DNA of 64,000 bases, from contig NZ_JAQGNQ010000129.1 in assembly GCF_028291745.1 (NCBI RefSeq), forward strand, positions 1 through 64,000, written 5' to 3'. A program made the position numbers and the translations under genes. Position 1 is the first letter of the stretch, and each line of letters starts with the position of its first letter. The notes under the pieces were generated by a model. The model was not told where the DNA came from and ran no database searches. It was given only the letters and a program-made list of their open reading frames with translations. This document shows, piece by piece, positions 63,478-64,000 of this stretch. This DNA comes from Ramlibacter sp. GTDB lineage: Bacteria > Pseudomonadota > Gammaproteobacteria > Burkholderiales > Burkholderiaceae_C.

Positions 63478-64000
63478 CGCTCGTCCTCTGGTTGTCCCCG
63501 ATCGCCGCAGAGTCGCCGGCGCCGGCAGATCCATCACTATGTGTCTCGTCCTTTGCTGCTGCCCATTGCGTCAGCCGCATCAAGGCGGTCTCGCCCAGCA
63601 CATCGACAATGGCCGGGCGGATGGCCACACCGCCAGCTGATTGCTCCTGCAAGGGCGTGAGGCTGCCGGTGTCATCGTCTTCCAAGCGCCTGGCAATGCC
63701 CCAACGCTTGACGGCGCGCAGTAGCGTGTCGAGCTCGCCCCGCGTCGGCAGATCGCGACCAGTCATGAGCCGAAACTTCTCTTGCAGTTCGATGTAGTCG
63801 CACAGGACCTCGCCGTCTTCGGTGAGCCCGCCAGCGCGCACGCCCTCGTCGTACAGCCCGCGCAGCACCAGGGAAAATAGCGTCTGTGCTACGGTTGCTG
63901 TCCCGACCTTGGCGTGTCGCGGCAGGGCGGTGACGTAGCGCAGCTGCCGATTGATCGACAGGGTCACTCCGAGCGGGGACAGGACCTTGGCGAACTCGCG
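63464..64000 (-). CDS. jetB: JetB, kleisin-interacting subunit (DUF4194), cut by window edge
   Basis: The visible C-terminal 178 residues match DUF4194, the JetB subunit: SINRQLRYVTALPRHAKVGTATVAQTLFSLVLRGLYDEGVRAGGLTEDGEVLCDYIELQEKFRLMTGRDLPTRGELDTLLRAVKRWGI. The frame is open upstream to base 64000 with no stop, so the N-terminus lies outside. A GTG at 63967 is in frame but is probably internal. The 3' end overlaps jetC by 14 bp. jetA (DUF3375) is expected just beyond the window. Confidence 0.88.
   Translation of the reverse strand, partial: REFAKVLSPLGVTLSINRQLRYVTALPRHAKVGTATVAQTLFSLVLRGLYDEGVRAGGLTEDGEVLCDYIELQEKFRLMTGRDLPTRGELDTLLRAVKRWGIARRLEDDDTGSLTPLQEQSAGGVAIRPAIVDVLGETALMRLTQWAAAKDETHSDGSAGAGDSAAIGDNQRTSDEAA

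Noticed and set aside
60436-63660. Several plus-strand open frames opposite jetC
   Set aside because: They are out-of-phase mirrors of a coiled-coil gene. No motif or ribosome-binding site supports them.

Overview
The window is gene-dense, GC-rich DNA from a betaproteobacterium, most likely a member of the Burkholderiales close to Comamonadaceae (Ramlibacter- or Variovorax-like). This is an inference. It rests on the orphan tripartite-type 'Bug' binding proteins, the many ABC importers and IclR/LysR-controlled catabolic genes, the Prx-Grx fusion peroxiredoxin, a secreted Cys-pair protein typical of that family, and frequent TTG/GTG starts. No rRNA or tRNA gene and no CRISPR array was seen.

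Layout. 1-5 kb: cell-envelope and stress genes (penicillin-binding serine hydrolase, peroxiredoxin-glutaredoxin, CsbD, a DacA-type D,D-carboxypeptidase). 5.3-10.8 kb: a sugar ABC importer (binding protein, double ATPase, two permeases) with an SMP-30 lactonase. 11.5-17.9 kb: a minus-strand catabolic operon (Bug, amidohydrolase, DadA-like oxidoreductase, second Bug, D-2-hydroxyacid dehydrogenase) diverging from an IclR regulator. 18-27.8 kb: mixed housekeeping and envelope genes, including a cyclic-nucleotide-binding/thioredoxin-reductase-like fusion, gamma-glutamyltransferase, DUF3943 and DUF2272 proteins, and an MFS/LysR divergent pair. 27.8-33 kb: a branched-chain-type ABC importer with a LivM-LivG fusion and a coupled methyltransferase. 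33-40.4 kb: oxidoreductases, two exported amidohydrolases and an M20 peptidase.

40.4-42.4 kb: thiC under a TPP riboswitch. 42.5-57.6 kb: small enzymes and accessory proteins (DUF899, beta-propeller, two-wing regulator, Cys-less glutaredoxin-like protein, cupins, BrkB, DinB, aminotransferase, class II aldolase, ProQ-like RNA chaperone, VOC proteins, RluA and TrhO). 58.4-64 kb: an accessory island with a 162-bp miniature inverted-repeat element followed by most of a type I Wadjet (JetABCD) plasmid-defence operon on the minus strand. jetB is cut by the window edge and jetA should lie just outside. jetC is intact. jetD is split by a frameshift.

The most notable observations are the Wadjet operon with its frameshifted nuclease subunit, the miniature element next to it with a decayed inverted half-copy 20 kb away, the putative expression platform of the thiC riboswitch, and several fusion or active-site-poor redox proteins. 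None of the function calls was checked by database search. They rest on motifs, gene order and start-site reading.
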